Source: Paulownia fortunei (lineage: Eukaryota; Streptophyta; Magnoliopsida; Lamiales; Paulowniaceae). From it: a stretch of 64,000 bases of DNA. The translations under genes were made by a program, and so were the position numbers. This document shows positions 1-10,665 of this stretch, piece by piece. The stretch lies in assembly GCA_019321725.1 (NCBI GenBank), contig CM033110.1, forward strand, positions 23,863,210 to 23,927,209, given 5' to 3'. Under the pieces are notes generated by a model. It saw only the letters and a list, made by a program, of their open reading frames with translations, was not told the DNA's origin and ran no database searches. Each line of letters opens with the position of its first letter. Positions within the stretch are counted from its first letter, which is position 1.

Positions 1-1262
1 GGTAAAGCAGGGGTGCTCTTAACCATTTGTGGTTGGCCATTCTTGTTCTGATCATTTAAATACTTCCACCCTTGGGAAGTTAAAAACTTTGGGCAAAATA
101 CCACAAACCCAGAGTTTCCACTGCTCTCACCAGATGCCCGCAAATTTGATGCCCGTATACTTTTGTTCCAAGTGGCAACGGGAACTCGACCTCGATTAAA
201 TAAAATGTCAAGATCATTCATAAGATAGAGTTGATGGATGGGAAAAGGGGAGAAGGGTCTCTCAAGTACAAGGCTACAAGAACCCGTTTTCTCTTTTGTA
301 AGACTCCTGCATACAATTGTAGCAAATAAAGTAAATAGTTATCTAGGATGAATTATTATCGGAAAACAAAATTTCTCCACAGCAGCAGACATTTCTACAT
401 ATAAAAATAGTGTTATTAACATGTCTAACATCATCTTCGCAATTTCTTTAGCTAAAAATGTGCATTCATACACTGTATCACCGAAGTCCCTGATCTCAAT
501 AAGCCTCCCACCAGATGATTCACCTGCCTTCTTCAAAGTATCGCCAACCATAATTATTCTCGATTTCTCAGCATTACCCTACATTATCAATTGTTCAAAT
601 TAATTAAATGATACATCACCAATTACACAATAAATAATCACCCAAATTAACCACCAACTTAACAATATCACAATCCTTTAAACAACAATATTATACTCCA
701 TTGGTCCACGATGAAAGTAGAAAGTCAAACTATCTAACTTTTACTACCTTATTATATTCACACATTCTTTATCAATTTAAAATACATCTTAAATAATTTA
801 ACTAAGTAGTTCATTATCACGCTTATAAGTCAAGTTCACACAGCATCAAAGAACATTATGCACTACCAATTAGAATAAAATATTTCAAAATACTTCAAAG
901 CGAGAACATAAATAGAAATTTTGAAAAAAAAAAAATACCCCTTTTTGAAGCGCATGCACGAAAACTTTGCCGTCAAGCGAGAGAGCGAAACGGATGCCGA
1001 GTGGTTTATCCAGCGTCACCATGTACTCATTCAAATTCATCTTGAATTCGGTGGAGGACATCGCAAAAACCCTAGAACTCCTTCCATTTGACCGCTGCTT
1101 CTTCTCTCTCGCTTCCCCATCGTACAAATTCAAACCTCTGCCCCAAAATGAGGAGTGGATTGCAACATTGCTATTCTGCAGCTTATTCTCAATCGAAGAG
1201 AAGCTGGCGGTAAATGTTGACTGGTCGAAGCCTCTGCAATTCGACAACTGCAGAGAACACAT
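1..1262 (-). CDS. LSF1: LSF1-like plastid phosphoglucan phosphatase family protein (5' part, runs off the left edge)
   Basis: LSF1 (Like SEX4 1) acts in chloroplasts in night-time starch breakdown, where the family is known as a beta-amylase scaffold with a PDZ-like domain, a dual-specificity phosphatase fold and a CBM48 glucan-binding domain. Only the N-terminal part lies here. Exons by splice signal and phase are 939-1262, 472-578 and 1-306 (continuing left). The predicted protein begins with a Ser-rich, basic stretch that suits a transit peptide. The PDZ-like segment follows, with motifs such as NEYMVTLDKPLGIRFALS, VFVHALQKG, IIMVGDTLKKA and EIRDFGDT, then LVLERPFSPFPIHQL and LFNRGRVPVATWNKS, all of which I recognise from LSF1. 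Exon 2 ends GT|GTATG and exon 3 restores the frame with G. I chose the ATG at 1262; an upstream in-frame ATG at 1529 would add about 89 residues of promoter-like sequence. The phosphatase and CBM48 parts are outside the window, so nothing can be said about catalytic residues. Confidence 0.88.
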
Positions 1263-1600
1263 TTGGAGGCTGCTGAAAAGGAGTGAATTTTGATCCAGAA
1301 ATTTGAGTAATTCACACCAAAAAAATGAACTATAGCAGTTTCTTGACAAGTAAAAATATGTATAATGGAAGTGTATGTATATATTTGTATAATTGAGCAG
1401 TGGGATTGGAGCTTTTTCTTGGGAAAAATGAGAAAGAATTGGAGGAGGGTGGTGGAGTTGAGTGGTGAGTGATGGGATAAATGAGGAAGAGGCGCCACAG
1501 AGCGGGGGAAAGTCCACGTGACAACCCAACAGATCGATCTTTTCTTCCCACGTGGATTTTGTTTACTTTATTTGGATTTATTGCCACGTCACTACCAAAA
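1263..1600 (-). promoter_or_regulatory. LSF1-like gene upstream region with two G-boxes and an ABRE-like core
   Basis: Perfect CACGTG cores lie at 1515-1520 and 1549-1554, 34 bp apart, with mirrored flanks (TCCACGTG and CACGTGGA). A CACGTC core lies at 1585-1590. They sit about 250-330 bp before the chosen ATG. G-boxes bind bHLH (PIF) and bZIP factors and are common in light- and clock-regulated genes, which would suit a starch-turnover gene. An AT-rich stretch near 1375-1390 could serve as TATA box on the minus strand, but this is weak. Motifs are seen; function is inferred. Confidence 0.5.
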
Positions 1601-4600
1601 AGATCTTTCTACACAAACTTCTTACAATTTATAAAATTCAAAAATAAATAAATTCCCTATTTATTTAGGTAAACTAATCTCCAATAGTTTTTATAGTATG
1701 TTGTTTAGTCTTAAAAATGAACTCCTAGGATCATATTTAGAGAGCCAAAATAATGTAGAGCTTTTTTTAGTTAGATTATTTCTATACTTTAATAAAAAAA
1801 AATTGATTTACTCACACTATGTTAGATTTCAATTATTAATTTGGTCGAATCTGAAAATTTAATTTAATCATTCTTTCAATCCAATGACTTATTTGTTTTT
1901 AAGTTTAGTGGAATTCATTACCTAATACTTATTTTTAATTAATTTTTTCAGATGTTAATATCCAAATAATGATCACGTTAATTAATTTAAAGTGAGTATA
2001 CACAACAACAAATCTAGGTGCTTGATTAAGTAATGAGAAATTGATTAAAATTAGCTCTTTTGGGACATGGTTTTCACAGAAGTTAAATATAATTCAGCAA
2101 GAAAAGAAAAACTAAAATCTCAACATGCATATTGGAAAGTGGAAAACTATGAAAGGCTATGGTATTCCAAAAATCATCTCTGCAATTTATGACCAAATAT
2201 AATACACAAAAAAAATGATAATCCAAACGAGGAATTGTTCACTGAATCACCACCGCAACTAGAGTTTCTTTTTTGGGCCGAAAGCCCAATCCAAATGTGC
2301 AACTGTATTGGGCTATAGCCCATAAAATATTGGAAAGTGCTTTTACTTGTTAGCAATGGCAGCAATTATCCCCACAATAGTAAATGCAAGATGTTTGGTT
2401 CAGACTTAAATAAATTATCCCCAATATGCTATAGAACGATTTTTGAAACGTAAAATAAATCATTAACAAATAGCTTCAACTCCTTTTCCTTTTTTGTCGA
2501 AAAAAATGAAATTTTATTTTATTTTTTTAACAAAATTTTGTGAGAGTAATTAAAGGCTATATACAAAATATATAAAAAGAAAACAATTGACATAAACAAA
2601 TGAACCTTGTGCTCGAGAAATGAAGAGTGCAAACTAAATTTTATCAGTGCTTTACTAAATTTGTTTTCAAGTGTCCCTTTTGTTTTATAAGGTGTTGTAT
2701 ATTTGAGAGTTTGAAATGAGCCTTGGAATTGAAATTGCTGAAAATATATTAATATTTCATAAAATAATACAAAATTAAATCGAACTTTTGTTGATGTGCT
2801 GTAAATTATAGTTACACAGATTAAATTGTGAAACTTGAACCTTCACAAGGGTATCTAATAGCAATCTTTATATCAAAGTGTTGTTGTAGTTCCTTATTGA
2901 TTTTGTGTTCTTTTTTTGGGCCATTCTCATGATGGGAATCCCCAATGGAGAGAGCATGCATTGTAAAGAAATGTGCTGGGTGATTTCCATGTCGGCCGAC
3001 ATGCAGTAATAAACCAGACAAGGAAATACCCAGCAACTTCCTTAAAATCTTGAAATTGGGCGACCATCAAAAGCAATATATGAGCACTAAGCCACTAATT
3101 TTGTTTAATTATAATGTCGAGTCAACTATGAATCCACTTGAGAATAAAGTTACACATCCACGTTTTCAACGTTTCTTGCTTTGTAGACTTCAAAAAGGGG
3201 TTCCACCTCTTCACCCATTACAAATCCTAATCAATACTCCAATTTCCGTATTTGAAGGCACAGATAGACAGTCAGTGGTTAAACATGATTTTCGGAAACT
3301 TCAAATCCTATAAAATGAATGCAGGAATTTATATTCCCAACTTCGATTAGTGCTTACTTCAGGGCAAGATCTCTCCAACCTTATGTTTTCAATTAACTAA
3401 TTGATATTTTGACATCATGAGAAGTTAAGCTTTTGGGATGAGTATAATTAATTTAGGAGCCAGGAGCCAGATTGTTTTTCTTTTTTTTTAGTAAGGGTAA
3501 TGGGTAATTTTTTTTAATTTTAGAAGGATAAAATTTTAAACTTGTTGAGATTTAGGTTATTTTTTAAAAAAAATATTTAATTTTGTAAATTACAAATATT
3601 TTATTGAGATTTGTTTGTATTTTACAAATTGTACCTAATAAATAGATATTTATAAAATAAAATATAAATTTCAAAAGGATATGTGTAATACATGAAGATG
3701 ATATTATAATTTAAAAAGATAATTAATTTTTTTATAATTAACCTAACCTCGGAAGCGGTTTTTTTTGTAATTTATTCTAAATTTAAATTTGCATTGAAAT
3801 ACATAGGCATTGTATATAGTTGTATCATTGTATGTAAGCTGTGTGATCACATCGTTGTATGCCTAAAATATATCTATCTATATATATTCACATATTTGTA
3901 AAAACATCCAAGAGGTTCCTTCATATAATGCATTAGACAAGAAACGCATAATGCGTCACATAATTCATATGAGAAGTACCAAGGTCCAACTTTTGAATAC
4001 TAACAGCTATTTTTTTTTCTTTTGCCCCCACCCACCCCACCCCCACCATGGCCTACATCTTGCCAAGGAATCCTGTTTTATAATAAAAAATTCCTACCTG
4101 TTCTAAAAGGACCAGCACCATTATGTATCAGGTAGTTAGCATTTATATTTTTTTAGCTCTAATTCAAAACATCAATAAATGAGCAGTCCTTTCAAGCATC
4201 ACTAATGGTGCCTTGCAATAATTAAAAACTAGATTTGTGTATATCCCCAAACTCAAATGGTAGTAAATATACTTGCATCAACCTCACTTCAAATTATTTA
4301 TTTTGATTTTATATTGTATTTTGTATTTCAATAATATTTACACATCACACACACACACACATATATATATATATGATAAGTGTATATTTATAAAATTATT
4401 TTATACAAATAACATATTATATTAAACATAAAATACAAGACATAATTAAAATAGAACATCAAACAGTCAAGAGGACTAGAAATAAATGAATTCCTGTTGC
4501 AATATATTCCACAAGAGGTGAAGCATCAACATCAATCACACAAATAATTTTCCCAAGGAAAGAAGTTCATCTAAACAATGGTTGATGTTCTTTACCACAA

Positions 4601-5371
4601 ATCCCAACCATCAATTCGTCGGCCCCATCTTTTATATTGAGGGATTACAAGTGCACAACCTTGGTCACCTTGGTCACAGACTTGTTACCAATTTTTTGGT
4701 ATGCTGTTTGCATTTTAATGGCATTCATAAGCTGTACTCTCACCCTCTCACCAAATTAAAACACAAACGCGCACAAATATTAATGACCCCAGGGCCCACA
4801 TAATTGTTGTAAGTTGCTTTTAAAGCTTGATATGCAATTTATCAACACTAATAAATATGATAAACAGCAAAGAAATGACCTCTTAAGTCTTAATTGTTGC
4901 CGCTTCATCATGGCACATGATTTTGCATTATAAATAAGAATATTTATAATTAAAATATTATTATTATTATTATTATCATCATCATTGTTATGTCATTAAA
5001 AACCATTAATGATTTTAACAACTACAATATTAAAAATTTGAAATTCACAACAATAAATATAAAAATAATTGAAATGTCAAAATAGATGCTTAATACTTTG
5101 AAATCCAAAACAATTCCAAATTATTAAGAGAAGTAGAATGATTTATTTATATTTCAAATTTAAAATTCTTAACTTTAAATTTTGTTAATACTGACTTAAT
5201 ACGAACACAAGGTAGAAGCTACGGTAATTTTTTGCAAATATAAGCACTAAAATAGATGCATATACAATTGATATTAAAAAGAAAAATCACATAAATAAAA
5301 TAAAAAATAAACACAACACGCACTGGGTACCAACTTATGAACGGAGTAGTATAACCCAAACATCCAGACTT
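1601..5371. other. AT-rich intergenic spacer
   Basis: No gene can be supported here. Open frames are short and lack recognisable motifs. Notable items are a site II-type cluster at 2273-2322 with a 14-bp palindrome, a C-rich quadruplex-type motif at 4025-4044, a (CA)n(TA)n microsatellite at 4346-4374, and ATT repeats near 4960-4985. The rest is AT-rich sequence without visible structure. Confidence 0.6.
4346..4374. repeat. (CA)n(TA)n compound microsatellite
   Basis: About seven CA units pass directly into about seven AT units. It is seen directly and is a likely length-polymorphic site. Confidence 0.9.
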
Positions 5372-6148
5372 CTAGAAGTGTGCGAAACTTTTACCCAAGC
5401 CGTTGACATTAACGAAAAACCCTACGAGGTCTTGCCTGTAGGGTAGATACGATTTCTTCTTATCCATTTCCTTCATCGCTCTGTTCCGTACATATAGAGC
5501 TTCGTGCGCCGAAGGCGCTCCCGGTGCACCGCCGTAGACGCCCTTTCCCTTCGCTTTTTTCGAAACTTCAATTGACGATTTCTCTTCCCGGTTTTTCGGA
5601 GTCAAAAAGACGAAACTGTCCTTCCCCTCACTATTGCTCCGCCGCAGCAAATCACGAAACTTCCACCGCTTCGACACAGATCCGGTGGACTTGCTCTTCT
5701 TACATCGGCTCGGAGACGGCTGATCAGCTGCTTTCGGCCGCCAAACGCAGTACGTACCAGCAGGAATATTCTCCAAATCATCAGCTTCGGATGACGAACA
5801 CGACGGAGGATTATCACCCTCATGATCCTCGCGATTTTCAATAAAAAGTTGGCTCAACGGAACCATAATACTCGATTCCAATCGCTTGTTTTCACAGCTT
5901 CCGCCGAATTTGTCGTCGTTATTTAGCAAAAGATCACGGTTGAATACTGGGAAAATGGGCCCGATTTGGCCGTCGTAGACGAATTCGTCGGCTAAAACCT
6001 CCTTATCCTCGCGTACCAAAGCGAACTCAAAATCTTCGTCGTCGTTTGAGTTCTCCGCGGCCACTTTTACGGCGATTTCCTCTAATCTATCGGAGGAATA
6101 GCTGTTAAAGCTAGGGCACGTGTATCCATCTTCTTGGCCGTTTTCCAT
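5372..6148 (-). CDS. DUF1645 family protein
   Basis: Single-exon gene for a 258-aa protein of the plant DUF1645 family, whose molecular function is not established; some relatives are stress- or seed-related. The family signature is clear at the C-terminus: [19 protein letters not shown], then [19 protein letters not shown] at the very end. The N-terminal part carries the usual acidic stretch ([13 protein letters not shown]) and [16 protein letters not shown]. The middle is Ser/Lys-rich ([34 protein letters not shown]), which looks like a basic, possibly phosphorylated or nuclear-localising segment. The frame stays open six codons upstream to a GTG, but the first ATG is at 6148 (MENGQEDGY), so I start there. 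There is no signal peptide or membrane segment. The TATA box about 137 bp upstream supports a short leader. Confidence 0.88.
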   Translation of the reverse strand: MENGQEDGYTCPSFNSYSSDRLEEIAVKVAAENSNDDEDFEFALVREDKEVLADEFVYDGQIGPIFPVFNRDLLLNNDDKFGGSCENKRLESSIMVPLSQLFIENREDHEGDNPPSCSSSEADDLENIPAGTYCVWRPKAADQPSPSRCKKSKSTGSVSKRWKFRDLLRRSNSEGKDSFVFLTPKNREEKSSIEVSKKAKGKGVYGGAPGAPSAHEALYVRNRAMKEMDKKKSYLPYRQDLVGFFVNVNGLGKSFAHF

Positions 6149-6300
6149 TGAGTATATCTCAATCACCTTGTGTCCTGTGTGTATAAAGCGTATATATGAG
6201 CTTGTATGTATATGCTGAGAGAGAAAATCAGAGGAATTAAGGAGAGAGGTGAGGAGGGAAACGAGGGAACCGCTCGAGCGGTATCTTATATACGCGCGGG
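6149..6300 (-). promoter_or_regulatory. Core promoter and leader of the DUF1645 gene
   Basis: On the minus strand a TATATAAG box occupies 6285-6292, followed 2 bp downstream by a perfect 14-bp palindrome, ACCGCTCGAGCGGT, at 6269-6282. A purine-rich leader (GAGA-type repeats on the plus strand read CT-rich in the transcript) leads to the ATG at 6148. The expected transcription start is near 6255-6262, which puts the palindrome between TATA box and start. Confidence 0.6.
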
Positions 6301-7974
6301 CTTTGGACTTCTAGAGGAAATTGGCAGGAATCCCAAAATAATAAAATAACATTAAATTATTAGTGGGGAGTTCTTTTAGTTGGAACTTTCCTATGGTAAA
6401 ACATCTCTTAACATATATTTTATTTATCTTATTCAATTAAATTAGAGAGCTAAAAATATTATTTTGTACCAACTATTCTTTCAATGTTTCTTACTTTCTC
6501 TTAGCTGTTAAAAATTTAATTTGTTTGGCTGAGTTTAATTACTTACCCATTCAAGTGCATTTAATATAATTAAAAACTAAACAAAAATAAATAAAACAAT
6601 TGTATAAGTGACGCTCAATTAAACACTGAAATAAGTATAAAGGCGACAAATTGCATCATTCAAGTTGCAACCTTATAAATCTGATTGATAAAGAGTCCCA
6701 GACTATAAAATTCTTAATGCATCTTTTATCATTAGTGATATGACAGAAATTCATTAAGGTAGCCATTTATTCATGAATTTCATTATATTTCAGATATAAC
6801 TAGTACACATTGTTAAACTTAGATACATTACTCTAACATAATATTGTATTTTTTTATATTTTCACATAAAAATAAATAACAGTATATTTGGTGTCAGGTG
6901 CTTTAAGAGAAATAGCGTAGAAAATGCATTTTGAGAATAAGATTTGAAGATGTATGCGGAATGAAAATGGGTTACAATTGATAAATAATAATATGATGAA
7001 TTTATTTGTATAAATTATTACTGAATAAATATTTTGAATTGTTAATGATATCATATTACGTTTTTATATTATTTTGTATTATTATTATTATATTAAGATA
7101 ATAAATATATATTTTTATATTAAAATAATAATTGAAAGACATATATATATATATATAAAGATAAGAGAATGGTTTGGAAAATAAAAATTCATTTTAAAAA
7201 TTGTTCAAATTGAATAAAAATATAATTTCTTCAAAATATTCTTACCAAATGTTTCAAGTAATAATTTTTTTTTTTATGAAAATAACACCGAACAGACTAA
7301 AATATTCTTAAATTAGCTTGAATAATATGCAATTAAAGAAACCTAAGACTTAACTACTAATATCAAAATAGCAAATTCGTTATCATATCTACTTCGTGCG
7401 TGTTAGTAACAATCTGAGAAAAGAAAAGAAAATTAAAAAAAAATCTAAAATAAAGAAGAAGAAAAGTGAAAGAGGACGAGCGTGGGAGATATAAAGGTTG
7501 ACGGCGCATTTGACGTTCGTTGATCAGGCGGCGTACAGTGGCTAGGTACAGGCGTACTAGCGACTGGGTCACACGACTGAGGCGGTCAGTTTACACGTGG
7601 GCTTCTAGAACAATTTTTTAATATGTTAAGCCCCGAATTTACGCCACTTGTATAATCTCTTACCAACGAGCTCAGCTTAATTAACGTATTGTATAGTGAA
7701 AGCCACTAACGACGTTACTTTATTATACTAATGATGTACTCGTTTCTAGAAATGATAAATGGCCCAGTTTGAGATTTAAATCGAATGTATCTAAACTTGA
7801 ACTTGAATATATATGAATAATGACATTATTGATATTTAAGAATTGAGTGAAAATAGAATGTATTTTATTTAGTTTATTTCTAAATATATTATTAATATAA
7901 TTTATAGGTATGAATATTTATTATCAAATGAATCACTATACCTAAAAATACGAGTGCAGCTATTCTCTCACTCC
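6301..7974. other. AT-rich intergenic spacer
   Basis: No supported gene. A short GC-richer island at about 7480-7610 contains a CACGTGG core near 7596 and an open frame without recognisable motifs. An (AT)n run lies at about 7141-7157. The remainder is AT-rich and unstructured to my eye. Confidence 0.55.
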
Positions 7975-8800
7975 TCCATAAATTTAGTCATTCTCAATTA
8001 ATTATAAATAAATTTATATTTATTTTTGATAAAATTATCATTTTAAACTAAACAAAAATATTTAACAAAATTTAGAATGGACAACGAGTCGGGTCGGGTT
8101 AACCAAAATCTGAACCTTTAAGATTTTTGTGAACTCAAACCCAAACTTGCCACAAACCTGAGAGTAATGTATTTGGCCCAATATATCTTATTTATAATTT
8201 TAAAAATATTAAAATATATTTTTAAAAAATAATATCAACATAATTTTCTAAATATGAAAAAATAATATTATCAACAAATAACTAATTATTTAACATATAT
8301 ATACATGTTTTATTTTTTAAAAAAAATAAAAAGTTCAAATATACTTGTTATTTTTATATATTTAAGTATTTATTAATTTTATGTTATTATTTTAATTTAT
8401 AAGAGTATTATATTTATATTTTTTAATATGTATTTAAGAACATATAGTTTTTCATATATGTATAAATCTACATCACTAAATACATACATAATAAACATAA
8501 AAATATATGTAATATTTTAAGGGATTGGGTTTGGGACGGGATCAGGTCTTAAAATTAAATTTTGATATCCACATCAAAATTCATTTGTGGTTTTAAAATC
8601 TGCCCCAAGCGAAGCGAGTTTGGAGCGGGCCCAATTTTTTCGAATCAATTGTATCTCTAATAAAATTAAATCGACCAAAAAAAAATTGCATCGTCTTCTT
8701 CAACTCTTTATCTCAATCTAATTCAATAATAAAAAAATATAAAATAATTTTATGTGTTTTTTTTTAAATAGAAAAAAATATTAATATCAATTTGAGATTT

Positions 8801-8842
<42 letters not shown>

Positions 8843-9119
8843 ATAAACTTACTATGTACAATATATCAAATAATAATTTGATGCTAAAAATTTTCTACTG
8901 AAGGGTAATTCAGTTATCATAAATATTTTTATTATATTTTTATTATTCATTTATAATTACGAATCATGAGATTAGAATAGGAACGACGATTTAATTCCTT
9001 CTCTATTCATTGTACATATCAACCTTGAAAAATGATATACTCGTATCATTGTTTTACAATCATCATTTCATTCCATTTATATCTAATTACATTCCTGCAT
9101 ATTAATCGTCACCTTAGTA
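7975..9119. repeat. Diverged tandem repeat, copy A (about 1.15 kb)
   Basis: This stretch matches copy B at a steady offset of about 1,205-1,212 bp. Shared landmarks include the motif ATTTAGTCATT near the left end, a GGGTCG-rich segment (from 8071), TCGTCTT followed by CAATAATAAAAAAATATAAA (near 8691), AGGGTAATT (near 8902) and GCATATTAATCG at the right end (near 9097). The inner part, from about 8071 to 8640, begins TTTAGAATGGACAAC and is rich in GGGTCGGG-type sequence, as in non-autonomous hAT elements. No coding potential is seen. Confidence 0.6.
8800..8842. repeat. (TC)n(TA)n compound microsatellite
   Basis: About eleven TC units followed by about ten TA units, inside repeat copy A and absent from the matching place in copy B, so it expanded after the duplication or was lost from B. 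Confidence 0.85.
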
Positions 9120-9189
9120 GTATAATTTAGTTTTAAAAATACTCATTCTTAAATAACTTATTATTTTTAAAAGCATAGGTTTATTCATT

Positions 9190-10329
9190 CCCTCCATCCC
9201 CATGGATTTAGTCATTTTCAATCAATCAACAAAGAACTTATATATATCTTTAAATTATCCTCCTAAATTAAATAAAAATATTTGATAAAATTTAGGAATG
9301 ACGACGGGTCGAGTTGAGTCGAGTTTGTCAAAATCCAACTCCTTAAGATTTTTGTGGACTCGAACTCAAACTCGCTCCAAACCCAAGAGTTAGTAGGTTG
9401 GACTCATTAGACCAGATTTATAATTTTAAAAATATTAAAAGATATATTTTTTTAAATATTCCCATAACTTTTTGAAAACGAGAAAAAAAAAATTCAACAA
9501 ATAATTAATTATTTAACTTATATATACATGTATTAATTTTTTAAAAATTAAAAATTTCAAAAATACTTATTACTTTTATATATTTAACTATTTATTATTT
9601 TTATATTACTATTTAAATTATAAGAGTATTATATTTATAATTTTTATGAGTATATATAAGATATATATATATATATTATTGTATATATACATCAAATAAA
9701 TACATATAATAAAGAAAAAAATATATACAACACTTTAATGGATCGGATCGGGTCTTAAAATAAAAAACTGTGGCACGCCTCGAGATTCATGGTTTCAAAA
9801 TCTTCCAGGCGGGTCCAGGGCGGTCCGAGTTTTATTCAAACCTATTTTATCCCTAAAATATTAAACTAATACAAAAAAATATTTTATTTTTCATCGTCTT
9901 TTTCAATTCTTTATATCAATCCATTCAATAATAAAAAAATATAAAGTAATTTTATGTGTTATTTTTTTAATAAAAAAATATTTATAAGATTTTGTCTACA
10001 TTTGTATTTAAATATATTTATACATATATTAGCACCGATTAAAATCATAACAAACTCATATATGTACAACATATCAAATAATAATTTTATCCTAAGCTTT
10101 TATAATAAAGGGTAATTTAGTCATCAAAAATAATTTTATTCAATTCTTACTACTCATTTCTAATTATCAATTATGGAATTGGAATCAAACAATTAATGAC
10201 GATTCCATTCCTTCTTCATTTTTTGTATATACCAAGTGTGAGAAATGATATACTCATATTATTATTATTATTTTAATAATCATTTCATTCCCATATAATT
10301 TCATTATTGCATATTAATCGCCCCTAAAA
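9190..10329. repeat. Diverged tandem repeat, copy B (about 1.14 kb)
   Basis: Direct-orientation partner of copy A with the same landmark order: ATTTAGTCATT, GGGTCGAG-rich segment from about 9291, TCGTCTTTTTCAATTCTTTA near 9894, AGGGTAATTTAGTCATCA near 10109 and GCATATTAATCG at 10309. The inner segment starts TTTAGGAATGACGACGGGTC, similar to hAT-type termini. By eye the copies share roughly three quarters of their bases over the conserved blocks. No coding potential is seen. Confidence 0.6.
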
Positions 10330-10379
10330 ATTTTAAGCATGCAAACCTAGATCACTCACATACCCATACTCAGTGCAGA

Positions 10380-10665
10380 TTAGTTAGACCTTATTTATAA
10401 TTTAAAAAATATTAAAAATTATATTATTTAAAAATACTATTAAAAATTTATAAAAATTATTTTTCTAAAAATATATATAAATACATATAATAATTTTTTA
10501 AAGGAATAAAAAAATTAAATGGGACAAGATTGATCGAATCGAGTTTGATTTAAAAATTAAAACAGCAAGACCCGACACAAATCAATTTATATTATTAAAA
10601 CTCATTTAAACAGACAGATTTACTGAGGGTCCGAATTTTAGCCCACTCCTTGCCATCCCTAATTA
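10380..10665. repeat. Partial third repeat copy with hAT-like right terminus
   Basis: A shorter, more diverged copy of the inner GGGTCG-type segment. It starts like the GACC..TTTATAATTT block of copy B (about 9410) and ends TTGCCATCCCTAATTA at about 10648-10663. Read on the other strand this end is TTAGGGATGGCAA, which resembles the left starts of copies A and B and plant hAT inverted termini. Family assignment is inferred. Confidence 0.45.

Noticed and set aside
1263..1529. In-frame N-terminal extension of the LSF1 reading frame to an ATG at 1529
   Set aside because: The extra 89 residues are His/Phe/Ser-rich, cover promoter-like DNA with a G-box, and do not resemble LSF1. The ATG at 1262 gives a normal transit peptide.
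2821..3036. Minus-strand open frame of 71 codons
   Set aside because: It starts at TTG, has no motif I recognise and no good flanking exons. A dead exon is possible but cannot be supported.
3050..3313. Plus-strand open frame of 87 codons
   Set aside because: No recognisable domain, no promoter or splice context; likely chance.
6149..6166. Start of the DUF1645 frame at 6166
   Set aside because: The codon there is GTG; the first ATG is at 6148.
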